Of a stretch of DNA of 64,000 nt, positions 52,581-64,000 are shown piece after piece (positions within the stretch are counted from its first letter, which is position 1; the number at the start of each line of letters is the position of its first letter). The translations under genes and the position numbers were made by a program. The notes beneath the pieces are model-generated. The model had not been told where the DNA came from, did not search any database, and saw only the letters and a program-made list of their open reading frames with translations. Origin of the DNA: Magicicada septendecula (lineage: Eukaryota; Arthropoda; Insecta; Hemiptera; Cicadidae); NCBI GenBank assembly GCA_034769895.1, contig CM068367.1:313905986-313969985 (forward strand). Direction: 5' to 3'.

Positions 52581-54596
52581 AGATTGCCTGGCAACAAAAT
52601 TATTTTATTTTCAACAATTACCATTGTTTGAAAAAGTTTAAATGAATTTTCAAGTACTTTACTCTTGTTAAAACGTAAAAGTTTGCTGGTAAACTACCCC
52701 TTCCCCTTAACTGATCTTCACCAAAATCTAAAGGCCTTGAGTCCTCTACAATTCACTGATGTATGCAAAAAATTATTTGATTCTGTTTGAATTTGCGGCA
52801 GTTATCATTTGCCATAGAAAATACGCTTGATAAAAAACGTTGCAGGTAAACTACCCCTTCCCCTCAACCGATCTTCACCAAAAACAATAGGTCTTGAGTA
52901 CTCTACAAATCAGGGCTGTATGGAGAAAATTATTTGATTCTGTTTCAATTTGCGGCTGTTATCGTTTGCCATAGAAAATACCCTTGTTAAAAAAACGTTG
53001 TAGGTAAACTACCCCTTTCCCTTAACCGATCTTCACCAAAAACAATAGATCTTGGGTACTCTACAAATCAGGACTGTATGCAAAACATTGTTTGATTCTG
53101 TTTACATTTGCGGCTTTTATCGTTTGCCATAGGAAATACCCTTGTTAAAACATAAAACGTTGCAGGTAAACTACCCCTTTCCCTTAACCGATCTGTACCA
53201 AAATCGACAGATCTTGAGAACTCTACAATTTAGGGCTGTATGCGAAACATTATTTGATTCTGTTTGAATTGGCGGCTGTTATCGTTTGCCAAACAAACAA
53301 AGTTACCCTTGATTAAAAAAAACCGTTGCAGGTAAACTACCCCTTCCCCTTAACCGATCTTCACCAAAATCGAAAGTCATTGAGACCTCTACAATTCAGG
53401 GACGTATGCAAACAATTATTTGATTCTGTTTGAATTTGCGGCTGTTATCGTTTGCCATAGAAAATACGCTTGATAAAAAAACGTTGCAGGTAAACTACCC
53501 CTTCCCCTTAACCGATCTTCACCAAAAACAAAAGGTCCTGAGTACTCTAAAAATCAGGGCTGTATGCAAAACATTATTTGATTCTGTTTGAATTTGCGGC
53601 TGTTATCGTTTGCCATAGAAAATACCCTTGTTAAAAAAACGTTGCAGGTAAACTACCCCATTCCCTCAACCAATCTTCACCAAAAACAATAGGTCTTGAG
53701 AACTCTACAATTTAGGGCTGTATGCAAATCATCTTTTGATTCTGTTTGAATTTGCTGCTGTTATCGTTTGCCATAGGAAATACCCTTGTTAAAACATAAA
53801 ACGTTACAGGTAAACTACCCCTTTCCCTTACCCGATCTTCACCAAAAACAATAGGTCTTGAGAACTCTGTAATTTAGGGCTGTATGCAAATAATCTTTTG
53901 ATTCTGTTTGAATTTGCGGCTGTTATCGTTTGCCATAGGAAATACCCTTGTTAAAACATAAAACGTTACAGGTAAACTACCCCTTTCCCTTAACCGATCT
54001 TCACCAAAAACAATAGGTCTTGAGTACTCTACAAATCAGGGCTGTATGCAAAACATTATTTGATTCTGTTTGAATTTGCGGCTGTTATCGTTTGCCATAG
54101 AAAATACCCTTGTTAAAAAAACGTTGCAGGTAAACTACCCCTTTCCCTCAACCGAACTTCACCAAAAACAATAGGTCTTGAGAACGCTACAATTTAGGGC
54201 TGTATGCAAATAATCTTTTGATTCTGTTTGAATTTGCGGCTGTTATCGTTTGCCATAGGAAATACCCTTGTTAAAACATAAAACGTTACAGGTAAACTAC
54301 CCCTTTCCCTTAACCGATCTTCACCAAAATCAACAGATCTTGAGAACTCTACAATTCAGGGCTGTATGCGAAACATTATTTGATTCTGTTTGAATTTGCG
54401 GCTGTTATCGTTTGCCAAACAAACAAAATTACCCTTGCTAAAAAAAAACCGTTGCAGGTAAACTACCCCTTTCCCTCAACCGATCTTCACCAAAAACAAT
54501 AGGTCGCGAGTACTCCGCAAATCCGGGCTGCATGCAAAAAATTATTTGATTCTGTTTGAATTTGCGGCAGTTATCGTTTGCCATAGAAAAAAAATC
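52581..54596 (+). repeat. Forward satellite array, 157-166-bp monomers
   Basis: The anchor TTCTGTTT recurs at 52,781, 52,938, 53,096, 53,258, 53,424, 53,582, 53,740, 53,902, 54,064, 54,222, 54,384 and 54,550, giving spacings of 157, 158, 162, 166, 158, 158, 162, 162, 158, 162 and 166 bp. Each unit holds GTAAACTACCCC, ACCGATCTTCACCAAAA, CTGTATGC and TTTGCGGC strings. The spacings depend on small insertions at the AAAACATAAAACG and CCAAACAAACAAA sites. No open frame of note. Confidence 0.95.
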
Positions 54597-54665
54597 TACA
54601 GACAGACAGACAGACAGACACACAGACAGACAGACAGACAGACACACAGACACACACACAGACAC
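54597..54665 (+). repeat. (CAGA)n/(CACAGA)n microsatellite
   Basis: Mixed CAGA and CA units between the array and the 3' module; inverted counterparts stand at about 54,908-54,950 and 56,203-56,255. Confidence 0.9.
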
Positions 54666-54907
54666 TTTTCGGAAAACGACTTTTTTTCATGTTTTGAGTG
54701 TAGTAGAATCAGAATCTGCAATAATCTCGAACACGATTTTTTTTGCCATCACCATACTTCCATTCCTTAAGGAATATGGAAGTAATTACTTCCATGTTCC
54801 ATAAGAAATGGAAGTATAGTCATGGCGAAAAAAATCGTGTTCGAAATAATGGCTGATTCTGATTGTACTACCCTCAAAACATGAAGAAAAATTCATTTTT
54901 CGAAAAG
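54666..54907. repeat. Palindromic centre module
   Basis: A module of about 120 bp ending CATACTTCCATTCC is followed directly by its own inverted copy. The centre is the perfect 16-bp palindrome GGAAGTAATTACTTCC at 54,778-54,793. A third copy of the module, inverted, lies at 56,082-56,202. Confidence 0.9.
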
Positions 54908-54954
54908 TGTCTGTGTGTATGTGTGTGTCTGTGTGTGTGTGTGTCTGTGTAGAA

Positions 54955-55570
54955 TGTTTTCTATGGCAAACGATAACAGGCGCAAATTAAAACAGAATCA
55001 AATAATTTTTTGCATACAGCTTTGAATTGTAGAGTACTCAAGGCCCATTGTTTTTGGTGAAGATCGGTTAAGGGAAAGGGGTAGTTTACCTGCAACGTTT
55101 TATGTTTATAAAGGGTAATTTTTTTATGACGAACGATACTGCCTTAAATACAAACAGAATCAAATAATTTTTTACATACATCCTTAAATTGTAGAGGGCT
55201 CAAGGCCTATTGATTTTGGTGAAGATCGGTTAAGAGAAAGGGGTAGTTTACCCGCAACGTTTTATGTTTTAAGAAGGGTAATTTTTTCTATGGCGAAAAA
55301 TAACTGCCGCACATTCAAACAGACTCAAATAATTTTTTGCATACAGTCCTGAATTGTAGAGGACGCAAGGCCTATTAATTGTGGTGAAGATCGCTTAAGT
55401 GGAAGGGGTAGTTTACCAGCAACGTTTTATGTTTTAACCAGAGTATTTTTTTCATGACGAACGATAACTGCCGTAAAGTCAAACGGAATCAAATAATTTT
55501 TTACACAAGTGCCTGAGTTGTAGAGGACTCAAGGCCTATTGATTTTGGTGAAGATCGGTTACGGGGAAAG
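54955..55570 (-). repeat. Inverted array, four diverged monomers
   Basis: Reverse-oriented monomers with anchors at about 54,993, 55,155, 55,320 and 55,484, more diverged than those of the forward array. They carry CATGACGAACGATA instead of CTATGGCAAACGATA. Confidence 0.88.
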
Positions 55571-56075
55571 GGTAATTAACCGGCAACGTTTTATGTTTGA
55601 ATAAGAGTAAAGTACTTAATTTTGATAAATAAAGTATCCTGATAAGAAGATCATAATAATCCACTTTATAAACGTAGATGAAATATTTATAAATGAAGAG
55701 GCTAGTTGAACGGGGTGGGGGTAATTTTCTATAAATGAAAATTATAGTTGAAGGGGGAGGGGATAATTTTTTATATGTGTACTACGTTATCGGCAACAAA
55801 GAAGTAGTTTGTTATTAAAATTCCTTCCCGGGCTGTTTGGCCGTAGTCCAATGTTTTCTGCAAAACCAGACGTTTCGGCAGTGCCATCGACTGCCATCAT
55901 CAGTGAAAATCGAGTGCGATAACGTGAGGTGGTATACGTTAGTGACCACAGTACTGTGGTTAAGGCTGAAGCAAGAAGTAGAAAGAAGTAGTTTCTATGG
56001 AAATATTTCATTTCCAAAATGATTTTAAATATAAATCTTAGAACATGGAAGTCATGTATGGTTCCCCATACCGAT
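55571..56075 (-). repeat. Terminal domain of satellite family (copy 2, with ribozyme core)
   Basis: Read on the minus strand it starts ATATCGGTATGG and runs through the hammerhead-like core into a C/T-rich spacer. It pairs with 51,508-51,990 and shares its whole outer 280 bp with 58,508-58,820. Confidence 0.88.
55869..55903 (-). ncRNA. Hammerhead ribozyme-like core, PLE type
   Basis: On the minus strand: CTGATGA (55,903-55,897), T, GGCAG, a 9-nt loop, CTGCC (a perfect 5-bp stem II), GAAA (55,876-55,873), C and then GTC (55,871-55,869). All conserved core bases of the hammerhead are present, with a 2-bp stem III and GUC as the cleavage triplet. Stem I is short: about three pairs outside the core. 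This minimal form is the one known from Penelope-like elements, which often need dimers to cleave. Confidence 0.68.
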
Positions 56076-57480
56076 ATTTTTTACTTCCATATTTCCTTAA
56101 GGAATGGAAGTATGGTGATGGCAAAAAAAATCGTGTTCGAGATTATTGCAGATTCTGATTCTACTACACTCAAAACATGAAAAAAAGTCGTTTTCCGAAA
56201 AGTGTCTGTGTGTGTGTCTGTGTGTCTGTGTGTCTGTGTGTCTGTCTGTGTGTCTATAGATTTTTTTTCTATGGCAAACGATAACTGCCGCAAATTCAAA
56301 CAGAATCAAATAATTTTTTGCATACAGCCCTGATTTGTAGAGGACTCGCGACCTATTGTTTTTGGTGAAGATCGGTTGATGGAAAGGGGTAGTTTACCTG
56401 CAACGGTTTTTTTTTATCAAGGGAAATTTTTTTTTTTGGCAAACGATAACAGCCGCAAATTCAAACAGAATCAAATAATGTTTCGTATACAGCCCTGAAT
56501 TGTAGAGTTCTCAAGACCTTTTGTTTTTGGTGAAGATCGGTTAAGGGAAAGGGGTAGTTTACTTGTAACGTTTTATGTTTTAACAAGGGTATTTCCTATG
56601 GCAAACGCTAACAGCCGCAAATTCAAACAGAATCAAAAGATTATTTGCATACAGCCCTATATTGTAGAGTTCTCAAGACCTATTGTTTTTGGTGAAGATC
56701 GGTTAAGGGAAAGGGGTAGTTTACCTACAACGTTTTTTTAACAAGGGTATTTTCTATGGCAAACGATAACAGCCGCAAATTCAAACAGAATCAAATAATT
56801 TTCTGCATACAGTCCTGATTTGTGGAGTACTCAAGACCCTTTGTTTTTGGTAAAGATCGGTTGAGGAGAAGGGGTAGTTTACCTGCAACGGTTTTTTTTA
56901 TCAAGGGAAATTTTTTTTTTTGGCAAACGATAACATCCGCAAATTCAAACAGACTTAAATAATGTTTCGTATACAGCCCTGAATTGTAGAGTTTTCACGA
57001 CCTATTGTTTTTGGTGAAGATCGGTTAAGGGAAAGGGGTAGTTTACCTGTAACGTTTTATGTTTTAACAAGGGTATTTCCTATGGCAAACGATAACAGCC
57101 GCAAATTCAAACAGAATCAAATAATGTTTTCCATACAGCCCTGATTTGTAGAGTACTCAAGACCTATTGTTTTTGATGAAGATCGGTTAAGGGGAAGGGG
57201 TAGTTTACCTGCACCGTTTTTTTATCAAGCGTATTTTCTATGGCAAACGATAACAGCCGCAAATTCAAACAGAATCAAATAATTTTTTGCATACATCCCT
57301 GAATTGTAGAGGTCTCAAGGACTTTCGATTTTGGTGAAGATCGGTTAAGGGGAAGGGGTAGTTTACCTGCAACCTTTTACGTTTTAACAAGAGTAAAGTA
57401 CTTGCAAATTTATTTAAACTTTTTGAAACAATGGTAATTGTTAAAAATAAAATAATTTTGTTGCCAGGCAATAAAATTAA
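56076..57480 (-). repeat. Second inverted satellite array, seven monomers
   Basis: Reverse partner of 52,581-54,785: module, microsatellite, then monomers anchored at about 56,301, 56,466, 56,628, 56,787, 56,950, 57,112 and 57,270. It closes with the same unique edge (AAAATAATTTTGTTGCCAGGCA) that begins the forward array. Confidence 0.93.
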
Positions 57481-58507
57481 AATTTTTTAATTTTAATGTA
57501 ATATAATATTTTTCATTTAATACGGCAATAAAAAGGCAGGTAAGACACAAACACACAATTCACGTTATTTCTGGCCTCACTCATGTTTATTTTCTTACGT
57601 TTGCACGCTTTTTAAATGGAAAGTGCCGAAACCCACACCAACATAACGCGTGCAAGCCGAAAAAATGGACATAAATTTGGTTACTGGCGAAGCTAGTAGT
57701 TAATGAATGGGTAGGCAAAAATCTTATCTTAAATTTTTTTTAAGGAATCACTAAAAGGACGGTGGGTCAAATCGGACGCTGAGGTAGAGTTGCTGTAACC
57801 GAATGGTTCCACAAACAGCCGTAAGAATTTTACTAGCAGGGAATCTACAGGTTAGCGCAACAGTGGAACTCATGTCTTAATGTTATTGGAGACTTCTTTT
57901 AAAATCGTTGAATAAAAAATGCTTTACAGCTCTATACGTGTGTCTATTGAACAATGCTTGTATTAGTCATACACAATAATACAACTGATTGAACTTCAAA
58001 TTTTTAAACTTGGTTAGTTTCTATATATATGTTTAATGTTACAAATAATTCAAATAACAATCTTGATCATCTTTTAGTTGAGCGGAATAACAGTGACACT
58101 TTTAATAACCGCATAAAATAAACACTTAGAAACAACACAGGCGCTTTAACTTAACTGTTTGGACCACAGAAGTGAGGCATGCCTCAACGCTCTATGTGTA
58201 CAGCGCGGGACAATCCCCCCTCCCTACACTTCCCTATCACACCACTACATTGCTTACATACGATGTATACAAAAAACGCTGAGGCGAGTTCAGGTTGCCT
58301 CATTCGCTTTAAACGAACTATGCCGAATCTCACCTGTCACCATCTAGCGGTCGCTCAATAAAGCACGTTTCGGTTTAATAAATTTGACAGTCACAGTAAC
58401 AATGTATAATCTTTACGTTATGTAGTTCATACGTATTTATAATTTTTATTCTACAGAATTTGTTAGGGTAGGCATTGCCTCAATTGCCTCCATGTAACTT
58501 CGCCACT
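57481..58507. other. Unannotated DNA
   Basis: No recognisable gene. GAGGCATGCCTCAA near 58,173 and GCATTGCCTCAATTGCCTCC near 58,470 look like a pair of related inverted ends, possibly a small degraded transposon; too weak to call. Confidence 0.35.
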
Positions 58508-58820
58508 GATATATATGTGTACAACGTTATCGGCAACAAAGAAGTAGTTTTTGTTAAAATTCCTTCCCGGGATATTTGGCCGTAGTCCAATGTTTTCTAC
58601 AAAACCAGACATTTCGGCAATGCCATCGACTTCCATCATCAGTGAAAATCGAGTGCGATAACGTGAGGTGGTATACGTTAGTGACCACAGTACTGTGGTT
58701 AAGGCTGAAGCAGTAAGTAGAAAGAAGTAGTTTCTATGGTAATATTTCATTTCGAAAATGATTTTAAATATAAATCTTATAATATGGAAGTCATGTATGG
58801 TTCTCCATACCGATATTTTA
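58508..58820 (-). repeat. Terminal domain of satellite family (copy 3, solo)
   Basis: Matches 55,780-56,070 in the same orientation from GTGTACAACGTTATCGGCAAC to CATACCGATATTTT. No satellite array is attached to it. Confidence 0.9.
58608..58642 (-). ncRNA. Degenerate hammerhead-like core, second copy
   Basis: CTGATGA (58,642-58,636), stem II GGAAG/TTGCC with one mismatch and a G-U pair, GAAA (58,615-58,612), T, GTC (58,610-58,608). The core is intact but the stem is weaker than in the 55,869 copy. Confidence 0.5.
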
Positions 58821-59647
58821 CATTTGAATTGCAGTTAAACATAACTAAACAACAATAAACTACAATTCTTCCTTCATGTTTATGGTTGTTCAACACGCAA
58901 TAATTTAATAAACAATCAGTGTCACCTTGTTAGAGTGCCTCATTAAGTAATACACAATAATCGCTTTACACTAAACCGCATGTCACAACTGGAATGCGAG
59001 TACGGAAAAATCGAGAACGTTGCGTAATCACAACGAGTGTGAACTCGTAGCCACGTTTGTTATATAATATCATCTCAACGTAGCATATCAACAACTGAGC
59101 AGCAGTCACAACATTTAATGTATTAGTGTTGTTATGCTTAAACTTATCGTTTAATTCATTATTTGTTTACACACACTTTATCATTACTGTACAAAACGAG
59201 AAACATGCTTTTTAATATCAGCAGTGAATTTACATTTTTATTTTATGTTGTTTAAGGCATTACTCTTTTATTTTTGTATATATATTTGTAAGTTTTAAAT
59301 TTACTTTCCTTTTTCTCAATTAACGATGTCTTGTTCACATAATAGAACATATGTTATGGTCTCGTATGGCTTCCGTTAATCTTATTCACACTGACGTCAC
59401 TCAATCGGAATAATTTTTCTATTCTCAACTCTAGATAAATAGCTTACACGAAGTTTCCTCGTTACGAAGACATTATTCTTGCATGTTAAACTTACACTTA
59501 CTACAATAAAACTTAAATAATTTTTTCCCTATTAAGATCATAGTTTAGCTTTTAGGGTTTTTATACACGACCTTACGAATAAGTTTATTTACTATTACGA
59601 AGAGCCATAAACAAAATTATGAAAGGATATTGATGACTGGAAAATGG
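58821..59647. other. Unannotated AT-rich DNA
   Basis: No recognisable feature. Confidence 0.4.
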
Positions 59648-60298
59648 AATCATACCAGTAGCGTGGTGTCCATGTAACCGCTGTTGCCGGCAGCTATAGG
59701 ACTGGAAATAAGAGAAAATAATATTAATTGTATCACAGAATAAATACTTTAGTTACTGAATAATTTGAAATCGAACAATATTAGTAGGGAAACTTGAAGA
59801 AAAGCGTAGCATTGCTTTCGAACTGCTGGGCACTTGCACCGTTTTGTGTTGCCGGTTCAGACATCGGCAATGCTTTACTGCGTACGGTCATTGACCTCAT
59901 ACTAGTTGTCACTATATAAACTGTGGAGGAAGGATACACTCGTCCGACCAATGTGTTGCCGTTGTATAAACCGGCAAAACGCTCAGTTAGCAGCTATGTT
60001 CGTTTCCGGAACTGACGTGCAGCAGATACTACGATACCTATTTGTGTTTTGTTCGTATAGTCATGTGTTTCTCTGTTTGTCTTTATTATTTTTTGTTCGA
60101 TTATTTGTGTTCTGACTTATTCTGTGTAAGTATAATGAGAGTCAGATCGCGTTGAACCGAGGCCCTCTTCTTCTCCCAGAGAATGATAGAAAATGCTTTA
60201 AAAAGAACACTTGATACAAGAAAAATTCGAATTAATTTTTAGGTCAAGTTTTAGGCCTATCACAACCGGCAACAGGTGTTATGGCCACTGAATCATAC
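59648..60298. mobile_element. hAT-type MITE with perfect 8-bp TSD
   Basis: Body 59,656-60,290 (635 bp) between two exact copies of AATCATAC (59,648-59,655 and 60,291-60,298). The left end CAGTAGCG...GCTGTTGCCGG and the right end CCGGCAACAGGTG...GCCACTG are imperfect inverted repeats starting CAGTRG. The interior repeats TTGCCGGTT-like strings but encodes no transposase that I can see. Confidence 0.85.
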
Positions 60299-63200
60299 CA
60301 TAAATTATAACGTTTTTAAACAGGAAAACATTAATAACATAATAAATCGTTTTTCTCAACAGTTCGTTTTGGTCGGTGACGAAGCACATTCACTGTTCAT
60401 TTTCCTTTTATAGAAACGTTTCATCCACGCAACAAATGGACATCTGTCAGGGTGTCACTAGTAAGTGTTATTGGATCTACCACACTTACACCTTCGATAC
60501 GTAAATGAGTTTTGTATTTTTAATTAATTTTATCATTTTGATGTGAGCCAAGACCGATACAGCTTGTTGCTGTTATTCTTAGTTAGCGCTCCGTTGTTGT
60601 TCACGGTGTACTTCGTTATTTTCTGTGAGTTCCACATACGGCATTGTAAATATTTCAAGCACGTGTTGGAAATGTCAAGGCTGCCCTCCTCATTACAGTC
60701 GCGTAAATATGTTTTATTCCTGTTCTTCTCTATTAGTTTATGTGTGTTGTCCCCAAAGTAATGGAGTCGTCAAATCACACACACACACACACACTTAGCT
60801 TGTCACCTGAACACCATATACCAGAAAACTGAGAGATCATTACTACTCCCAACGAAACACCTACATTCAAAAAACAAAAAATATATTTTGACATTGTTAA
60901 ACGAACATAATTAAAAGTAGTTTTTCATCCATTTGTCAGGGGTATGTAGGCCTATTGAAAATGCAAATGCGTTTTATGAGGCATTTCAGAAGTGTTTGTT
61001 TACGTCACATCATAGTAATGAAATGTCTGGAGACACAACTAAATATGCATTTACAAACGTTCCAGTAAACAAATAATCAAACAGTGTTTACTGGCTTACA
61101 TACAAAACATTTTTGCATGTCACAACTTCAAATGGATTAACCTGATATTCTGTTTTGATGCTGTAAGTAGAGTTATCTTTTTTTTAATGAAAATGCAGAA
61201 TTTTTGGGGCGAAAGAAAGAAAAAATGTAGTATGTAACATTAACAGATATTTATAGTTATTATATTTTTTGTGTTTTTGCATTGCTTAATCATGTCTGTC
61301 TTGAAGAAATTTTTACAGCCATTTTTACAATGACATTTTAAATTTACATAAAATATAGACTCATTTTGTAGGAGTTCGAGCCCGGCTCCATTCCTGTCTT
61401 CCCGCCACTTGAGGTTAGCTACAGAAAACCTGTTAATTTGAGGTTAGAAACAAAGAAAACCTGTTAGTAACAGAGGTTAATTCTGTAAAAGTGGAAAAGG
61501 AGGCAATAGAAGTCGACTATTATGTACAAACCGACTGACTCTCTCCCTTTAATGTTAAAAATTTACAATTTCCTCCTGAAAACTAATTAATAAAGCCTGA
61601 AGATGATTACAAGTTTCTAAAAATGTCTTTCAACATAGTCAGTTCTGAATAACGATCATTGTTGTTCAGTTGTAATCGTATTTGTAAACTCAATAATTCT
61701 ACTAGCATGTAGCAATTCTGAAATTCAATTGTACGCGTATATTATAAAATTAAATTTTAGACCAAGCTTAGCCAGTTAAATACATTAAAACAAATATTTC
61801 TCTAGGTACAACACTATTTTCTCTATGAACAAAATAAACACCTTTAAAATGTTGTCAGAAACTAAGGCAAATTCAGAAACTAAGATAAACTTAGGCAGAA
61901 ATTATGATATTTCTCATCATATGTTAGTTTCGTAGTAAAAGCTTGTGTTTTTGCATTGCTCTAAAGCTTTGTTTAAAGTTATTATAATTTTTTAAATACA
62001 TCTAGAATTGTAATCGCATTGTCTCTTCAACCTGTTTAATGGATTTACCGGGAAAATATAACACGTGGTTAGCAAAATTCAGATACGTAGATTTGGATGA
62101 CTTTTTCCTTTAGTTTCGTTAAGCTTTAATATGTTTTGAAGAAGATATGGCGAGAAACTCTTATTATTATCTTTAAAATAATTACTTATTGCTAGACAAT
62201 TTAACAAAATTATGTAGACACGGGATAGCAAAGACAACCACCTAGTCCTACATTACATCTTAGTTCACGTCATTCACATTCTACTGTGGTAACTATTATT
62301 TTTTATCTCTTCCTTTCCAACAACATACACAGAAAATTGTCTTATATTTTTTTAAATAATGTTCTCAGTTTCCAGTGTAAAAAATAAATATTGCATTTTT
62401 TCATTGGGTTAATATAAAATTGAAAATTATACACTTTTAAGACACATATCCGAAATACAGTACAACAGTATAAATTACAGTACGGCTGGAAACCCTAGTT
62501 ATAAGATCGCGACCGTCTCACATCGGAGTACAGTCACAAAGAAACTATAAATTACACGAAATACAATAATGCTTCCCACTTAACGTAAAAACCTTCGGAA
62601 AATATGTGGGCCCGTGGTAAGCGAACTTGAGAATACGATGCAATACCGAACTGAACGATTCAGGAAAAATGTATTACCCTATTCGTTAAATTTAATAAAT
62701 CAATAGTTAAGACGTTATGAGAGAACAGAACAGGAGCAGACGCCTGGAAAATGTAAGACAATGATAATGATGATTATGATGAGGAGGAGGAGTAAACTAT
62801 ATTGCGGACGACGGAGGAGACGACAGAGAAAGGTCTGGGAAAGATGGTTCGATGAACAGAAGGAGGAGTGATAGCTATATTTGAATGAAGGCATTTTATG
62901 GGTGGAAACAAAAAATGGGTGGCTACAGGACAAGCTATATCCTGTAGCCTGTAGACCCAGAAGAAGAAAAATAATTGCTAACATTTCTGTAACAATCACT
63001 GTATAAAGATCAATATGAAATGAATCAAATATATGAAAGCAGAATTAATGAAGCGATATGAAATAAGAACAGATGGGCCTACAAAGAACCAGAATGAAAC
63101 GAACTGGTAAAGTTAAGTTGTTATAAAAATGAATTAAAATCTACGAAATTGATTCAACAACATAGGCCTCGCCTTTGTGTAATTCAATATGTAATAACAT

Positions 63201-64000
63201 TCTAACAGACGTTACCACCATTAAAAATTATGTACTGAGAAAAACGTCGATGAATCGAATTTACAACAAGAAGAGGCGGTTTAAAATTGTAAAAAATAAA
63301 ATTGCAGATTCTTTGAAGTCTGCTATATAATAACAAACATAAAGATGTGCCCGAAAAGTTTATATATATATATATATAAAATGCAGAAATTTAAGTTTAT
63401 TATTAAGTTAATGAAGTTTACTGTTTATTTAATATCGAAAGAAAAATAAATAAATTCACGCGCAGCGAAAAGGATGCGGCCGAACGTATTGAAAATGTTA
63501 AACGTATGTCTAAATACAGCTGAGATCGGAGCAGACAGGAATAGGAATCAACAAGAAAACTTAACTATATATTGAATTAGATACAGACTTGTGCACCACA
63601 CAGCTTCTGTAGTCATAAAAACGTGTTCATACGGTTTTGGTTAACACAGCGTTTTTAATCATAAATCCAGAGCTACATTTAAGAACTTCACATCTTTCCA
63701 AAAACTGAATGCCAGTAGGACTAAAAATCAAAGTGTGTGAATCGTTAAACAAAAATTGTAAACAGAGACGCGGTTAGAGTAGACGATACTATTTACAATT
63801 CTACAAATGCAAATATGCACTTATTCACTAGTAAACAGTGAGAAAGTGGGGAACTCCATTAAAATCAAGAGAGGAAAATGACGTGATACAGAACACAGAG
63901 GAAATCAATTAATAGTGGAACTGAGAACGTTAAATAAAATTAAATACTGCAGCGTTTGATCTTACGGTCTGTAACGAAGGGAAACGATGCTACCCTTCGA
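60299..64000. other. Featureless DNA to the window end
   Basis: Holds a (CA)n run at 60,776-60,794, a TAGGCCTA at 60,947 and a lone tRNA-type B-box-like string (AGTTCGAGCCCGG) near 61,373. A purine-rich stretch at 62,780-62,870 may be a worn LINE tail. A (TA)n run occurs at 63,361-63,378. No credible gene. Confidence 0.4.

Noticed and set aside
54438..56309. Similar 70-82-codon open frames (NLRQLSFAIEKKS and MILFEFAAVIVCHRKK) in both inverted modules
   Set aside because: The likeness comes from the repeat itself; the centre is a CAGA microsatellite whose length differs between copies, and the frame does not respect a codon pattern.
52581..57480. CRISPR-like regular spacing
   Set aside because: The whole 160-bp unit repeats with no unique spacers, in a eukaryotic context; it is a satellite.
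61365..61420. tRNA-derived SINE or tRNA gene
   Set aside because: A B-box-like AGTTCGAGCC is present but no A box lies upstream at the right distance and no cloverleaf could be seen.

Overview
The window looks like repeat-rich intergenic DNA from a large insect genome. It is AT-rich, with long dinucleotide microsatellites and remnants of mariner, hAT, DD41D-type IS630/Tc1/mariner, Ty3/gypsy, non-LTR and Penelope-like elements. The mixture fits a cockroach or another polyneopteran, but no species-diagnostic gene is present, so that is inference. I find no intact host protein-coding gene, rRNA or tRNA. The coding potential I recognise belongs to transposable elements or transposon-derived sequence.

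Layout. 0-5 kb: a decayed mariner and a 5'-truncated LINE 3' end whose GAT tail has grown into a (GAT)29 microsatellite. 5-16 kb: mostly featureless AT-rich DNA, then a hAT remnant, a decayed LINE reverse transcriptase, a DD41D transposon with about 400-bp terminal inverted repeats (nearly complete transposase with four lesions) and a second mariner fragment. 16-21.6 kb: little recognisable, plus a (CT)n tract and a probable transposon relic.

21.8-27.9 kb: an almost intact Ty3/gypsy LTR retrotransposon on the minus strand. It has 584/583-bp LTRs, an ATAT target duplication, a primer-binding site matching tRNA-Leu, gag, a GGGAAAC slippery site, pol with protease, RT, RNase H and integrase, and a polypurine tract. 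It is broken by two single-base frameshifts and has no env. It sits inside a KRBA2-like integrase-derived sequence that continues on both sides.

28-34.9 kb: a 53-bp-arm hairpin, an internally deleted LINE with a target-site duplication, a cluster of short palindromic repeats, four very long microsatellites, a LINE fragment and a Penelope-like element (PLE) tail encoding a GIY-YIG endonuclease. 35-51 kb: mostly featureless, with LINE fragments at 38.8 and 46.5 kb, a hAT-type MITE at 40.9 kb, a (GT)100 tract and a GC-rich MITE at 47.1 kb.

51.4-58.8 kb: the most unusual region. Arrays of a 157-166-bp satellite lie in opposite orientations around a palindromic centre near 54,785. They are linked to a terminal domain that, in two copies, carries a hammerhead-ribozyme-like core resembling those of Penelope-like elements. 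59.6-60.3 kb: a hAT-type MITE with a perfect 8-bp target duplication. The rest to 64 kb shows nothing I can name.

The elements do not form a pathway. They record successive nested insertions: gypsy into the KRBA2-like sequence, an LTR remnant cut by the satellite block, and a LINE fragment joined to a PLE.
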